Shown piece after piece: positions 39,273 through 48,647 of a DNA stretch of 64,000 bases. Origin of the DNA: Thermogemmata fonticola (GTDB taxonomy: Bacteria > Planctomycetota > Planctomycetia > Gemmatales > Gemmataceae). The notes below the pieces were generated by a model, which saw only the letters and a program-made list of their open reading frames with translations, had not been told where the DNA came from and did not search any database. Position 1 is the stretch's first letter. Each line of letters starts with the position of its first letter. The translations under genes and the position numbers were made by a program. The stretch is taken from the NCBI RefSeq assembly GCF_013694095.1, contig NZ_JACEFB010000014.1, forward strand, positions 1-64,000. The letters are read 5' to 3'.

Positions 39273-40181
39273 ATGACTCTGCATGTGTTTGCTAGCATCG
39301 TGACGCCCTATGGGACCGCCGCCAACAATCGGGCCGAGACTGAGGGCAACATCACCACTTTGCAGAAAATCATCTGGATGGGGGAGACGCACACGACGGT
39401 CAGTGCAGAAGCCATCCGTTTCGCTTTGCGCCGCCGCCTGGCTGAGTACGGCCCTACCAATCGCTCCTGGGATGAGAGAGCTAACAGCAACGTATGGCAA
39501 GACCCGGATTTTCAGCGCTGGAACTCGGATGGTCAGGAAGTGTGCATTGACGATGACCTGCTCGGCTTCATGAGTGCCGAAGCGGCCAAGGAGGGGGAAT
39601 CGTCGGGCAAGGCCACTGTGCGCCGGGCTGTGCTGGAAGTCACTCGTGCGGTTTCGCTCACCCCTTGGCCGGGGGATGTCACCTTCAACGCCGCTTCGCC
39701 CGGTGCCACTCCTTCCGCCCAGAAAAAAGGGACCAACCCCGTCCCCTACGGCACCGAACTCCATGCCACGCGCTACCAGTACAGCATCGCCATGACACCG
39801 GAACGCCTGCGCGACAAACGCCGAGCGGCCCAAGCGCTGGAATGCCTTTGCAAACTCGGTCCTGTGGCCGGCAACCACAGCCGCTTCCTCTTCGACTTTT
39901 CTCCCGAGGCGATCGCCATTCGCATCACCGACGATCCCGCTCCGCGCATGCTCTACTGCTTCGATACCGCCGATGAAGGCCGAACGGTGATCGCCCCGCG
40001 CCTCTATCAGCGCCTCCACAATGGCGACATTGTCCCCGAAGAGTTGATCGTCGCTGCTGTTCTGCCTCACGGAGAAGGGAATGGCCGCTGGCCGGAGAAT
40101 GTCACCGTTTGCAAAGGCGTCCAGGAAGCCTGTGCGACAGCTGTTAAGCGGATCAACGCCAAGCTCGGACTGGGAGGCTGA
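39273..40181 (+). CDS. cas7: Cas7 (DevR/Cst2-like) Cascade backbone protein
   Basis: A 302-residue protein in the DevR/Cas7 family, which binds crRNA along the Cascade filament. MTLHVFASIVTPYGTAANNR at the N-terminus and the segment ITTLQKIIWMGETHTTVSAE are characteristic, and the central helix region RLRDKRRAAQALECLCKLG follows. GGAGG precedes the ATG with 7 nt spacing. The frame is open back to 39120, but this would overlap cas8a1. The 112 nt between cas8a1 and cas7 hold only a doubtful 23-codon frame. Confidence 0.9.
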   Translation: MTLHVFASIVTPYGTAANNRAETEGNITTLQKIIWMGETHTTVSAEAIRFALRRRLAEYGPTNRSWDERANSNVWQDPDFQRWNSDGQEVCIDDDLLGFMSAEAAKEGESSGKATVRRAVLEVTRAVSLTPWPGDVTFNAASPGATPSAQKKGTNPVPYGTELHATRYQYSIAMTPERLRDKRRAAQALECLCKLGPVAGNHSRFLFDFSPEAIAIRITDDPAPRMLYCFDTADEGRTVIAPRLYQRLHNGDIVPEELIVAAVLPHGEGNGRWPENVTVCKGVQEACATAVKRINAKLGLGG

Positions 40182-40185
40182 AGCC

Positions 40186-40854
40186 ATGCTCGGCATCTTT
40201 GTGACTGTGCCCGTGACCTGCTTCCGCCGGCTTCTGTCCCGCGAGTATTTAGAAACCGAGCCGCTGCCGCCGCCGTCCACATGCTATGGCTTCCTCTTGT
40301 CACTTGTGGGGGAAACCGAGCGCCAGCGCCACGTCGGCTGCCGCCTCACGGCGGTCAACCTGAATCGCACGGCCCGGAGCGTCGCTCTGCGCACCGTCTG
40401 GCGCTGGAAAGAGAAACAAACACTGCCTGGTTGTGGCAGGAATATACGTCCAGACTACCAGCAGCTCCTGACCGGCGCCTCCGCTGAGCATCCTTTCGTC
40501 GAACTGCTGCTCTGGCTGGATTCTGCGGAAGAACAAAATGCCCCGCCCCATTTGGAAGAACGGGTTCAGCAGGCCCTGATCGATCCGCGGCAGGTGTCCC
40601 GTTTCGGCGGACTGTCTCTCGGCGAAAGCACCCATTTGGTCGATGAAGTCTGCCTTTGGGAGCGCGTCAAGGATCGTTATCGCAGCCAGAGAGGGCGAGC
40701 CTTCCTGCTGGCCGAGAGGGGGCGATACACTTGGCCGGTCTGGGCGGATCATGTGGCCTCGGCCCGTACCCGCTACGCTGTGGGGAACTGGGAGGACATT
40801 TCCCTCGATCAACCCCCCGAAGTCCACCGCTTACCTCGCATTCTTCCCCCTTGA
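40186..40854 (+). CDS. cas5: Cas5 (DevS/Cmx5-like) Cascade subunit
   Basis: A 222-residue RAMP protein that caps the crRNA 5' handle in Cascade. The N-terminal segment MLGIFVTVPVTCFRRLLSRE and the glycine-rich STCYGFLLSLVGETERQRH are diagnostic of MYXAN-type Cas5. GGGAGG precedes the ATG by 8 nt, and the start lies 4 nt after the cas7 stop. The next frame begins 9 nt after its stop and is the Cas4-Cas1 remnant. Confidence 0.9.
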   Translation: MLGIFVTVPVTCFRRLLSREYLETEPLPPPSTCYGFLLSLVGETERQRHVGCRLTAVNLNRTARSVALRTVWRWKEKQTLPGCGRNIRPDYQQLLTGASAEHPFVELLLWLDSAEEQNAPPHLEERVQQALIDPRQVSRFGGLSLGESTHLVDEVCLWERVKDRYRSQRGRAFLLAERGRYTWPVWADHVASARTRYAVGNWEDISLDQPPEVHRLPRILPP

Positions 40855-40863
40855 GGCGGCAAC

Positions 40864-41016
40864 ATGTTCCCACTGGACCTGATTCAGGCGCACGAGCCAC
40901 CCTTGCGAGCGATGGCCCTGCGTGCCTTGGGCTACTGCCCCCTCTTTTCCGCCTCTAACCTATTGGATGGAGGTGGAGAGAATCTCTCTGGTCAGTTCGT
41001 CCGCAGCGGAAAATGA
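40864..41016 (+). pseudogene. Remnant of a Cas4-Cas1 fusion gene (50 codons)
   Basis: An ATG 9 nt after the cas5 stop, with GAGGCGG upstream, opens a 50-codon frame. Its first half (PPLRAMALRALGYCPLFSAS) matches the usual start of the Cas4 part of MYXAN-type Cas4-Cas1 fusions, where P-L-R-x-M-A-L-x-A-L-x-Y-C-P-R-L-F-Y is normal. Similarity stops abruptly after this and the frame ends at TGA 41014. No cas1 body or cas2 follows; the next gene is a prepilin. I infer a deletion of the adaptation genes. A chance resemblance cannot be excluded because the frame is short. Confidence 0.6.
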
Positions 41017-41227
41017 CCAACCTATCCACCGGCCCTTCGCTCGCCTCCAAACACTTCCACTCCAGTACTAACGACTAGGGATTTTGGAAGCAGCCATCGA
41101 GCAATCCATAATTGACATGGCGCTTATTGGCCGATATGGATATTTGTGAGGCTAAACTGCCGGAATCATTCCTGAAAGGTTTCTAGCCCAACTGTATTTC
41201 TTGAGGAAAGCAGCAAGGAGGAGTAAC

Positions 41228-42199
41228 ATGAGACATCACAAAGCCTTTACTTTGATCGAGTTGCTGGTGGTCATCGCCATCATTGCCATCCTCATCGGTC
41301 TGCTTCTGCCGGCGGTGCAGAAAGTCCGGGAAGCAGCCGCCCGTACGCAGTGTGCTAACAATTTGAAGCAGATCGGCCTAGCGTTTCACAATTTCCACGA
41401 CGTTCGCGGAACGCTACCTCCCGGTGGGCGAGATGGTCGACCTGCAGGCCAACCCAACCAGAGTTGTTGCAACTGGGATGATCAGAATGCAGCGACCCTT
41501 AACGCCAACGGTCAACTGGATGATCGTACGGGATACAGTTGGAGCTATCAAATTATGCCATACATTGAACAAGATAACCTATTCCGTCTACCGAATCGTA
41601 CACAGCTTTATGTAACGCCTGTTAAAATTTATTACTGCCCTTCGCGCCGTGCTCCCCAGATTTACGGAAGCAGCGCCAAATCTGATTATGCTGGAAATGC
41701 GGGTACAGTCTTCTCGAATGGCACTCCGACCAACAATTCTGTCAATGCCGGTTCTGGTGCAGCAAATGGAGTGGTAGTTCGTACCAATGTGCCACAGATT
41801 AGCCTCACTATGATCACGGATGGAACTTCCAATACGGTGATGGTGGCGGAAAAGTGGTTGCACCCCAATCAATGGGGCAGGGATGGCGGTGACAATGAAC
41901 CGTATGTCAACGCTGGCTGGGATGAAGACATCGTCCGAATTGGCGGAGGCACATTCACCTATACTCATCCCCGCACAGGTGCGACGGTGACGATTCCTCG
42001 AACCCCGCAGCCTGACGCCGACGCTCCCAATCCGAGCAGTGGTTCAGTTTGGAATCAGCAGTTTGGTTCTTCGCACTCAGGCGGTATGAACGCGGTTTTC
42101 GCAGATGGTTCTGTGCGGTTTGTACGATTTGGTGTCGATCCGGCTGTCTGGGCCGCCACTTGTACCCGCAATGGTGGAGAATCTGTCACCCTTGAGTAA
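41228..42199 (+). CDS. DUF1559 prepilin-like protein
   Basis: A 323-residue protein with the prepilin-like N-terminus [18 protein letters not shown] and the same [22 protein letters not shown] as at 23485-24438. It also has the C-terminal [17 protein letters not shown] block of the family. AAGGAGGAG lies 5 nt upstream. It is followed 235 nt later by a small lipoprotein, a pairing common in planctomycetes. The body is less GC-rich than the surrounding genes, a possible sign of recent acquisition or relaxed codon use. Confidence 0.9.
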   Translation: MRHHKAFTLIELLVVIAIIAILIGLLLPAVQKVREAAARTQCANNLKQIGLAFHNFHDVRGTLPPGGRDGRPAGQPNQSCCNWDDQNAATLNANGQLDDRTGYSWSYQIMPYIEQDNLFRLPNRTQLYVTPVKIYYCPSRRAPQIYGSSAKSDYAGNAGTVFSNGTPTNNSVNAGSGAANGVVVRTNVPQISLTMITDGTSNTVMVAEKWLHPNQWGRDGGDNEPYVNAGWDEDIVRIGGGTFTYTHPRTGATVTIPRTPQPDADAPNPSSGSVWNQQFGSSHSGGMNAVFADGSVRFVRFGVDPAVWAATCTRNGGESVTLE

Positions 42200-42434
42200 C
42201 AGATTTCCCACCGGATGCATTCCAGCTTTACTCCCGGTTTCCACTGACTTGCCCTGTCAAGTTTAGGCGAACGACGGGAGAGAACGACGGGCGGCTCTCC
42301 GCATACGCCGCCTGTTGCCTTCATAGTGACTGAATCGTGTCGCCTGATCTCTATCGAGGGAGTAGAAAGGCGAACTAAAGGAGACAACCAAACTGTTGCA
42401 CGACGGCTAGCAATGATGAAGTAAGGAGGAGGAT

Positions 42435-42668
42435 ATGGTTCGCTTGTTAGCGGGCGTCTATGTGGTGGTGAGCTTGGGTTTGAGCCTGGGTTGTGGTTCA
42501 TCTCCCGCCACAGTGCCTTTGACACCGGAGTTGGAACAGAAGCTCCGCCAGCAGCAGCAAGAAGTAGAAGAAGCGGAGAAGAAACATCAGAAAACACAGC
42601 ATCTGACTCCTGCTCAAGCTGCTGAGCGCGAAAGCCAGGAGGCCGAACGCTTTTTGCCGCGCCGTTGA
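42435..42668 (+). CDS. Small lipoprotein downstream of a DUF1559 gene
   Basis: A 77-residue protein with a hydrophobic signal and lipobox (LGLSLGCGSS), followed by a short Gln/Glu/Lys-rich helix. AAGGAGGAGG precedes the ATG. I do not recognise a named family. It probably sits in a membrane facing the periplasm. Confidence 0.75.
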   Translation: MVRLLAGVYVVVSLGLSLGCGSSPATVPLTPELEQKLRQQQQEVEEAEKKHQKTQHLTPAQAAERESQEAERFLPRR

Positions 42669-42806
42669 TATCGGACTTGGAGGAAGATTCCACTTTACGC
42701 CGACGTCGCTTCCACGAAACGAAGCTTTCGACGTTGGAAAAACGAATTCCTGACGTCCGCGGTGTAACGGAGCACCTTGATTTGAAAGTGGAGGGACTGT
42801 AGGCGA

Positions 42807-43550
42807 TTATCCTCCGCGGCATTCGGTGCGGACGATGCTGTCGGTCTGGAGGCGGAAGACATACTCGATGACGCACCAGGTGGCAATCGCTCCGAAGATG
42901 TGCCATAGCCAGTGACTGCCCATCGGCAAGTACAGTCCCATTTCCCAGTCCAAGAGGCGGAAGAACCAGCCGATCGAAAAGCTGAGCAGTCCGCAGAGGA
43001 CCCAGCCGCCGTGGCGGAAGGCGGTGCGCAAGAGCAAGAGGAAAATCGGTGTCACGACGATAGCAGCGAGGACAGCATAGGAAAGGTTGACTCGCCATTG
43101 GATGTTCCAAGTGGGGGGCAAGGTGCGGAAAAGGAGAAGTTGCACCGCCACGTAAAAGAGCAGGACGGCGGGGAGATACCACCAGCCGCGGCGACCCCAG
43201 AGTTGAGCGGTGAGATAGGCCGCACCACCCAGCCCTAGCAGGGAAATCGGGATGACATCGAGGAGGAAGAAGAGGCGGGAGGCACGGGTGGCGTGGTAGA
43301 GCGTTCCCCCAATACCTCCGGCCAGGAGGATGGGCAAGCCGCAGGTGAGGAAGGCATGCTGGCGGTAGCGCCCTCGCAAACGCCAAGCCCAAAGCAAGGG
43401 AATGAGGATAAACAAAGCAGCGGTGGCAGCATTCCAGGGTTCCGCCAGAGTCTGTTTCCCCAGTTCCTGGGGTGTCTCGACGTAGCGGGGTCCTCCGTCA
43501 GCCAGTCGGCCAGCCATAAGCTCCCCGCTCCACTCCTCCCGCGTCGGCAT
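42807..43550 (-). CDS. CREST/ceramidase-like membrane protein
   Basis: A 247-residue protein with about seven predicted membrane segments. Motifs resemble the alkaline-ceramidase/CREST hydrolases: YHATRASRLFFLLDV (His then Asp) and the C-terminal GSHWLWHIFGAIATW with the paired His. I chose the ATG at 43550 because AAGGAG lies 6 nt upstream; 43610 is the longer alternative. It diverges from the GT39-like gene with a spacer of about 200 nt. The substrate is unknown. It could be a ceramidase, or another CREST lipid hydrolase. Confidence 0.7.
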   Translation of the reverse strand: MPTREEWSGELMAGRLADGGPRYVETPQELGKQTLAEPWNAATAALFILIPLLWAWRLRGRYRQHAFLTCGLPILLAGGIGGTLYHATRASRLFFLLDVIPISLLGLGGAAYLTAQLWGRRGWWYLPAVLLFYVAVQLLLFRTLPPTWNIQWRVNLSYAVLAAIVVTPIFLLLLRTAFRHGGWVLCGLLSFSIGWFFRLLDWEMGLYLPMGSHWLWHIFGAIATWCVIEYVFRLQTDSIVRTECRGG

Positions 43551-43753
43551 CGGCAACTCCTTAGGTGAACACACTGCGAACAGTTCTGGCGTTTGTTCAT
43601 CTCTCATCATAGGTGTCGGGAAATCGGTGGCCGGGATTACCGGAGTTCTGCGTCCAGAGGTGGGACGCCGCTGGATTGGCTTTTGGGCAATTGTGCTTGT
43701 ACCAACAGCCTGATCCGGTTATGCAGGTGCTTTGTTCCGGGGAGGACCTGAGA

Positions 43754-45568
43754 ATGGAACGCCTGCCAGCAGCGGTATCCGGTTTTCCAGAGGGGGGGTG
43801 TTCGGTAGGGGAAAAGAGGCACAATTCCTGGCGTGGGTGGATCGACTGGCTTTGGCTGCTCGCTGCCTGTGTGTTGTCATCGCTTGTGATTGTCCATGGG
43901 ATTACGGGGGGTGAAATTGGTGCCACGTTCGATGAACCATTTTATGTGCAAGCGGGTCTGACCGCCTGGCGAAGCGGAAGCAACAAGCTGCTCATGCGGG
44001 CCGGTACGATGACGCTGGCCGTGGATGTGCAGACGTTGCCGCTCTATCTTTGGGAGACATGGCGGGGTGTGCCGTGGGAGTTGTCCCACGACTGGCCGCA
44101 GATGCTGCGGGTGGCCCGCATGGCCAATCTGTTGTTCTGGTGGCTGCTGCTCTTCATGGTCTGGCGCCTGGGCTGGCAGTGGGGAGGTCCGTGGGGAGGC
44201 CGAGGGGCAGTGGCATTTGTCGCCTGTGAACCGAACTTACTAGCCCATGCGGGACTGGCCACTACGGACATAGCCCTAGCAGCCTGCCTGCTGCTGTTCC
44301 TGGACAGCTTCTGGCGCGGACGGGATCAGCCGTGGTCGAGGCGTGTGCTGCTGCCGGGAGTGTTTTACGGCGTGGCACTGACAGCGAAAGCATCAGCCCT
44401 GGTGTTCGGTCTGCAAGGAATGATTGTGCTGGGGTTGTGGCATCTCTGGCAAAGCGGGAACAAGGTTCAAAGGGCACCCAGCGAGGGCGGCAACTGGCAG
44501 TTCGCAGGGAGGATGTTGCGATTCCTTTGGCAACGCAGTGTCACCTTACGTTGGGACATTGTTGCAATTGTGCTGGTCGGCCTGGCCGTCGCCTTCGCCT
44601 ATACCGGTTGTGATTGGGGTCCAGAGCCGACATTCATTCGTTGGGCTGAACAGCTTCCTGAAGGCCAGCTCAAGAGGGTGATGCAGCCGCTGAGCCATCG
44701 TCTGACGATTTTTACCAATGCTGGCGAAGCCTTACTCTATCAGATCAAGCACAACATCCGGGGTCACGGCACCTATTTGAATGGGCAGTGGTATCCGCGA
44801 GCCACGCCCTGGTACTTCCCAGTGGCATTGTCGATGAAAACGCCATTGTCCCTGCTAGGATTGTTCCTGCTGGCAATGGTGACAGCATCACGACAGTTGG
44901 TCAGTCCACTGGCAGCCTTGGCTCTGCTGGTGCTCGTGCTCAGCCCCACCTACCGGGTGCAGATCGGCATCCGCTTTATGTTTCCGGCTCTGGTGTTGGG
45001 GGTGATTGCGGCATCAGCAGCCCTGGGACGGTATGTAGGGACCAGCACCTCAGCAGCAGGATGGTGTCGGCCTGGTAGTCGCCGTTGGACCTTAGCACTG
45101 GCGGGGATTTTGCTCCTGATCCAGGCCGGGGAAGTGCGGCGGCACTGGCCGCATTTGCTCTGTTACATCAATGATATGTGGGGCGGGCCGCAAGCTCCGG
45201 ATTCCCTACTGCATGAGTCGAATTATGACTGGGGACAGGGGTTGCCGGAGCTGCGTCAATGGTGTCAGCAGCAGCAGGTGGATCGGATTGCGGTGTGGTA
45301 TTACGGCAAGGATCCTAGCGTTGAACTCCCGCCGTTGCAGCGCGCACCGTTGAGTCACTGGCCGCATCAGGGGAACCCTCAACAGATTCGCGCACTCTGC
45401 GGAGGAGGTAAGCTTCTAGCGGTCTCCGTAGGCTGCCTCCGTTGCAATCCAGATATCACACCCCACCACCGCGATATGCTTCGCTGGCTCCAAACCCGCA
45501 CTCCGCTCGCCCGGACTCGCCTGTTCCTCATCTATTCTCTCGAAGACATTCCAGAGGAAGCTCCGTGA
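43754..45568 (+). CDS. GT39/ArnT-like membrane glycosyltransferase
   Basis: A 604-residue integral membrane protein with many hydrophobic segments. The first periplasmic loop GGEIGATFDEPFYVQAG holds the acidic pair expected of the GT-C fold, and further loops and a C-terminal soluble part follow (YDWGQGLPELRQWCQQQQ). Such enzymes transfer a polyprenyl-phosphate sugar to a protein or lipid outside the membrane. I chose the ATG at 43754 because GGGGAGG lies 9 nt upstream; the frame is open to 43613. The acceptor is unknown. Confidence 0.78.
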   Translation: MERLPAAVSGFPEGGCSVGEKRHNSWRGWIDWLWLLAACVLSSLVIVHGITGGEIGATFDEPFYVQAGLTAWRSGSNKLLMRAGTMTLAVDVQTLPLYLWETWRGVPWELSHDWPQMLRVARMANLLFWWLLLFMVWRLGWQWGGPWGGRGAVAFVACEPNLLAHAGLATTDIALAACLLLFLDSFWRGRDQPWSRRVLLPGVFYGVALTAKASALVFGLQGMIVLGLWHLWQSGNKVQRAPSEGGNWQFAGRMLRFLWQRSVTLRWDIVAIVLVGLAVAFAYTGCDWGPEPTFIRWAEQLPEGQLKRVMQPLSHRLTIFTNAGEALLYQIKHNIRGHGTYLNGQWYPRATPWYFPVALSMKTPLSLLGLFLLAMVTASRQLVSPLAALALLVLVLSPTYRVQIGIRFMFPALVLGVIAASAALGRYVGTSTSAAGWCRPGSRRWTLALAGILLLIQAGEVRRHWPHLLCYINDMWGGPQAPDSLLHESNYDWGQGLPELRQWCQQQQVDRIAVWYYGKDPSVELPPLQRAPLSHWPHQGNPQQIRALCGGGKLLAVSVGCLRCNPDITPHHRDMLRWLQTRTPLARTRLFLIYSLEDIPEEAP

Positions 45569-45747
45569 GGTGTTCTTTTTCCACATCACCCGTGGATTCT
45601 CGATGACGTGCGGATGTCGCCATAACGATATTGCCCAATCAGGCATTGTTCCATCTTCTTTGCGGGAATGAGGCCAGCTGCTGGGAGCTTGTTATGCCAC
45701 TTGCTAGGATGAGCACAATACGGGCCAGTAGCGGTGGAGGAGGGAAA

Positions 45748-46869
45748 ATGGCTGTGAACTATCGGTTGGAAAGGGAAGAGGAGGTTTACTCACCGGCTCT
45801 GCTGGTATATCCCGCCTTGATTCGGCAGAACATCGCCTGTGTGTTGCGGTGGGCGGGCGGACCCCAGCGGCTTTGCCCTCATGTCAAGACGCATAAGACT
45901 CGCGAGATCGCCCGCTGGCTTCTGGAAGCCGGTGTGCAGCGGCACAAATGCGCGACGCTGGCCGAGGCGGAGATGCTGGCTCAAGTCGGCGCCCCTCAAG
46001 TGCTCATTGCTTATCCCCTGGTCGGGCCGAATCTGCAACGCTTGGCGGCACTCATCCGTCGCTATCCACACACGCATTTTGCTACGCTAGTGGATCATCC
46101 GGCGGCTCTGGCAGCACTGGCGTCGGCAATGCAAGGAGCCGGGACCGAAGTAGGCGTCCTGCTCGACCTCAATGTCGGACAAGATCGCACGGGAATAGCA
46201 GTCGGACCGGAAGCGGCGGCGCTATACCAGCAGATGTGCCGAAGTCCCGGTGTGCGTCCGGAAGGCTTCCACGTGTACGATGGCCACAATAACGCTCCGG
46301 AGCGATCGGAACGGGAGGCGACCGCGGAGCGGTTTTGGAAGGATGTCCTGGCCTTACGGCGGCAGTTGGAGGAACAGGGCTGTCCAGTGCCGCGCTTGGT
46401 CGTGGGAGGAACACCGAGCTTTCCCGTGCATTCCCGCTGGCAGCAGATCCCTGGCCTGGAATGTTCCCCTGGCACCTTCGTCTTGCACGATGCTGGTTAT
46501 GGCAGTAAGTATGCCGACCTGGCAGAATTGATCCCCGCCGCTGCGCTGATGACTCGCGTTATCAGCCGTCCGCATCCACGACGTGTCACTTTGGACCTGG
46601 GGACCAAAGCCGTAGCTGCCGATCCTCCGCTGGAGCGCCGCGTCCGGCTCCTAGATGTGCCGGAATACACCGTCGTAGCCCATAACGAAGAGCACCTGGT
46701 CATAGAGACCCCAGCCGCCGAGCAATTTCAGATCGGTGATGTCCTCTACGCTTTGCCCGGCCACATCTGCCCCACGGTGGCCCTGTATCGGGAATTGCTC
46801 GTAGTCGAAAACGGTATCGTGGCCGATCGCTGGTTGGTAGCGGCACGTGACCGGTCTCTGACTGTGTGA
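45748..46869 (+). CDS. D-threonine aldolase-like metal-dependent PLP enzyme
   Basis: A 373-residue protein of the alanine-racemase-fold type III PLP family that includes D-threonine aldolases and D-serine dehydratases. The PLP lysine lies in CPHVKTHKT near the N-terminus. The metal-site block NEEHLVIET and PGHICPTVAL at the C-terminus gives the His and Cys metal ligands. GGAGGAGGG precedes the ATG at 45748; the frame is open to 45631. It probably cleaves a D-3-hydroxyamino acid, but it could be a D-serine dehydratase. No pathway neighbours are recognised. Confidence 0.85.
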   Translation: MAVNYRLEREEEVYSPALLVYPALIRQNIACVLRWAGGPQRLCPHVKTHKTREIARWLLEAGVQRHKCATLAEAEMLAQVGAPQVLIAYPLVGPNLQRLAALIRRYPHTHFATLVDHPAALAALASAMQGAGTEVGVLLDLNVGQDRTGIAVGPEAAALYQQMCRSPGVRPEGFHVYDGHNNAPERSEREATAERFWKDVLALRRQLEEQGCPVPRLVVGGTPSFPVHSRWQQIPGLECSPGTFVLHDAGYGSKYADLAELIPAAALMTRVISRPHPRRVTLDLGTKAVAADPPLERRVRLLDVPEYTVVAHNEEHLVIETPAAEQFQIGDVLYALPGHICPTVALYRELLVVENGIVADRWLVAARDRSLTV

Positions 46870-46891
46870 CGACACTCGCCGCCGGGGCAGC

Positions 46892-48220
46892 TCAGAGGGC
46901 TGAAGCCCCAGGAGAGGATGAAGGAGTGGCGGCAGGGGAGCTGTCTGGAGTCTCAGATTTCCCCCTCGCCAGGGCCTGGCGAACAGCCTGCAAGAGCTTA
47001 TCAATGCTGAAGGGTTTTTCCAGGAGCAACTCTCTGGCAGGGATTTGCTGGAGTTTTGCCGCGGCAGCGCCGGTATAGCCCGAAACGAAAAGAATGGGCA
47101 GGGTAGGGCGGAGCGAATGAATCAGGGCCGCCAACTCCGGACCATTGCGCCGAGGCATGAGCACATCTGAGAGGACCAGGTCGAAGTGGTGCGGCTCGCG
47201 CCGGAAAATGTCCCAGGCTTCTTCCCCATCGCTGGCCAGCGATACGGTGTAACCGGCCTGTACTAAAACTAGACGGATGAACTCGCGCACCGCATCCTCA
47301 TCTTCTACCACCAGAATGTGTGGAGTCGTTGAAGCCGCTTCTGGCGGATCTGCTTGGGGTATCCGGGGCGGAGAGGCGGCAGGTGCTTGATCAGGAATGG
47401 TGGGTGCTTGATCTGGCAAGGATGAGGCAATGACCTCCGGTTGCCACCGGCCTAATCGCTGTCGCACGTGGGTGATGTCAATGAGTACCCGCACATAATG
47501 GGTTACGACACCGCGGGGATTCCGAAGGGGGGCCAGACTGAGCAAGTTGAACCAGAGAGTGCCGTCCTTGCGTTGCTGGACCAGTTCCACCAGGGCCGTT
47601 TGCCCTTGGCGAATGGCGGCACGCACTTCTTCCAGTCCCGGTTGATCCCGATACCGACCGCTGAAAATACGGCAGTTCTGCCCTAGCAGCTCCTCCGGGC
47701 GGTAACCAGTCAGGCGCGTCACCGCCCGATTGACGTACACGATGGGTTCCTGGAGCTGTTGCTGATCGGTAATGATGATGCCAGCCGAAAGAGCATCCAA
47801 AGCCTGACGCAGCAAATGAGCGTCGGCATCGGCTTGCTGAGGTGGAGTGACGTCCCGGAACAGACAGAGATGAACGCCGGGAAGGATATGCGCTTGGCAA
47901 CGGCTCTCGGCATAAAGGGTTTGTCCCACGGCGGTAAGGATACGCCATAACCCCTGACAGGTGCGCTGGCTGAGGAGTGTTTGCCAGCGGGAGGGAATGT
48001 GAGGCCGGTCGTCTGGCACCGTTAGGTCTTCCACCGTCCGTTGCAGCAATTCTTCGCGGGAGTAGCCGAGCAGATGCCGGGCGGCTGGATTCGCCTCTAC
48101 GCAGCGGCGGCTGTCGTCGAGCAGCAAGATTCCCTCCGGCGCATGCTCAAAAATGGCCGGGAAAAGCTGGGCCTCCGCTGCACTCGAAGAGACCGACCCG
48201 CTGGGCGATACGCTGCTCAT
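46892..48220 (-). CDS. PAS-PAS(LOV-like)-receiver signalling protein
   Basis: A 442-residue protein with no kinase domain. Residues 15-130 form a PAS domain (FEHAPEGILLLD, GYSREELLQ). Residues 135-255 form a second PAS that is strongly LOV-like: IVYVNRAVTRLTGY, GQNCRIFSG with Cys183 at the LOV adduct position, LEEVRAAIRQGQ and LSLAPLRNPRGVVTHYV. Two flavin contacts look altered, with Gln at the NY position and Leu246 at the flipping Gln. A Pro-rich linker leads to a receiver domain with ILVVEDED, phosphoacceptor Asp in LVLSDVLMP and Lys in LLLEKPF. The output is unknown. It may accept phosphate from an unlinked kinase. Confidence 0.85.
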   Translation of the reverse strand: MSSVSPSGSVSSSAAEAQLFPAIFEHAPEGILLLDDSRRCVEANPAARHLLGYSREELLQRTVEDLTVPDDRPHIPSRWQTLLSQRTCQGLWRILTAVGQTLYAESRCQAHILPGVHLCLFRDVTPPQQADADAHLLRQALDALSAGIIITDQQQLQEPIVYVNRAVTRLTGYRPEELLGQNCRIFSGRYRDQPGLEEVRAAIRQGQTALVELVQQRKDGTLWFNLLSLAPLRNPRGVVTHYVRVLIDITHVRQRLGRWQPEVIASSLPDQAPTIPDQAPAASPPRIPQADPPEAASTTPHILVVEDEDAVREFIRLVLVQAGYTVSLASDGEEAWDIFRREPHHFDLVLSDVLMPRRNGPELAALIHSLRPTLPILFVSGYTGAAAAKLQQIPARELLLEKPFSIDKLLQAVRQALARGKSETPDSSPAATPSSSPGASAL

Positions 48221-48647
48221 ATTTCCGCCGGCATCCTCCGCCGGAACATAGAGGCTCGGAAAACAATCCGCCTTCTCAACCCGTATCTCGGATCGAGATA
48301 TTTGCTATGACGTTGTCACTCTTCGATGCGAAACCCCTTTGTGTCTTACTCATGTTCTCAGGGAATGGCAAGTTAGATTATTCAATGAGTCCTGCGAATA
48401 TACTGCCACCGCCATCTTTTACTGTTACGTTTCTCGAGTTTATGGACCAATCGGGAACCTTGCTGTTACTTCCAGGTCGGTCCTACTGAAGAGAGGATGA
48501 CGGGCACAGCGCAGACAGTCCGTGTAAGCCACGATGGCCTCTCTATCGAGATTATCGATAGAGTTGTGGATTTTCTCCGGGAAGCTCGTGCAGCCGGTGC
48601 TGACCGGCGGTTGTCACGGTGCGATCAAAGTTCAGCTTGAAGCACGG
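48221..48647. other. Intergenic, no convincing gene
   Basis: The 427 nt separate two minus-strand genes and hold the promoter of the PAS-receiver gene plus the end of the glgX transcript. No coding frame of interest is seen. Confidence 0.55.

Noticed and set aside
40990-41227. Possible CRISPR array after cas5
   Set aside because: No regularly spaced repeats are present. The region is a spacer before the prepilin gene.
42055-43392. Long minus-strand frame of 445 codons
   Set aside because: It overlaps the end of the DUF1559 gene and the ceramidase-like gene in another frame, has no recognisable motif and is rich in His, Pro and Arg, as expected of a high-GC shadow frame.
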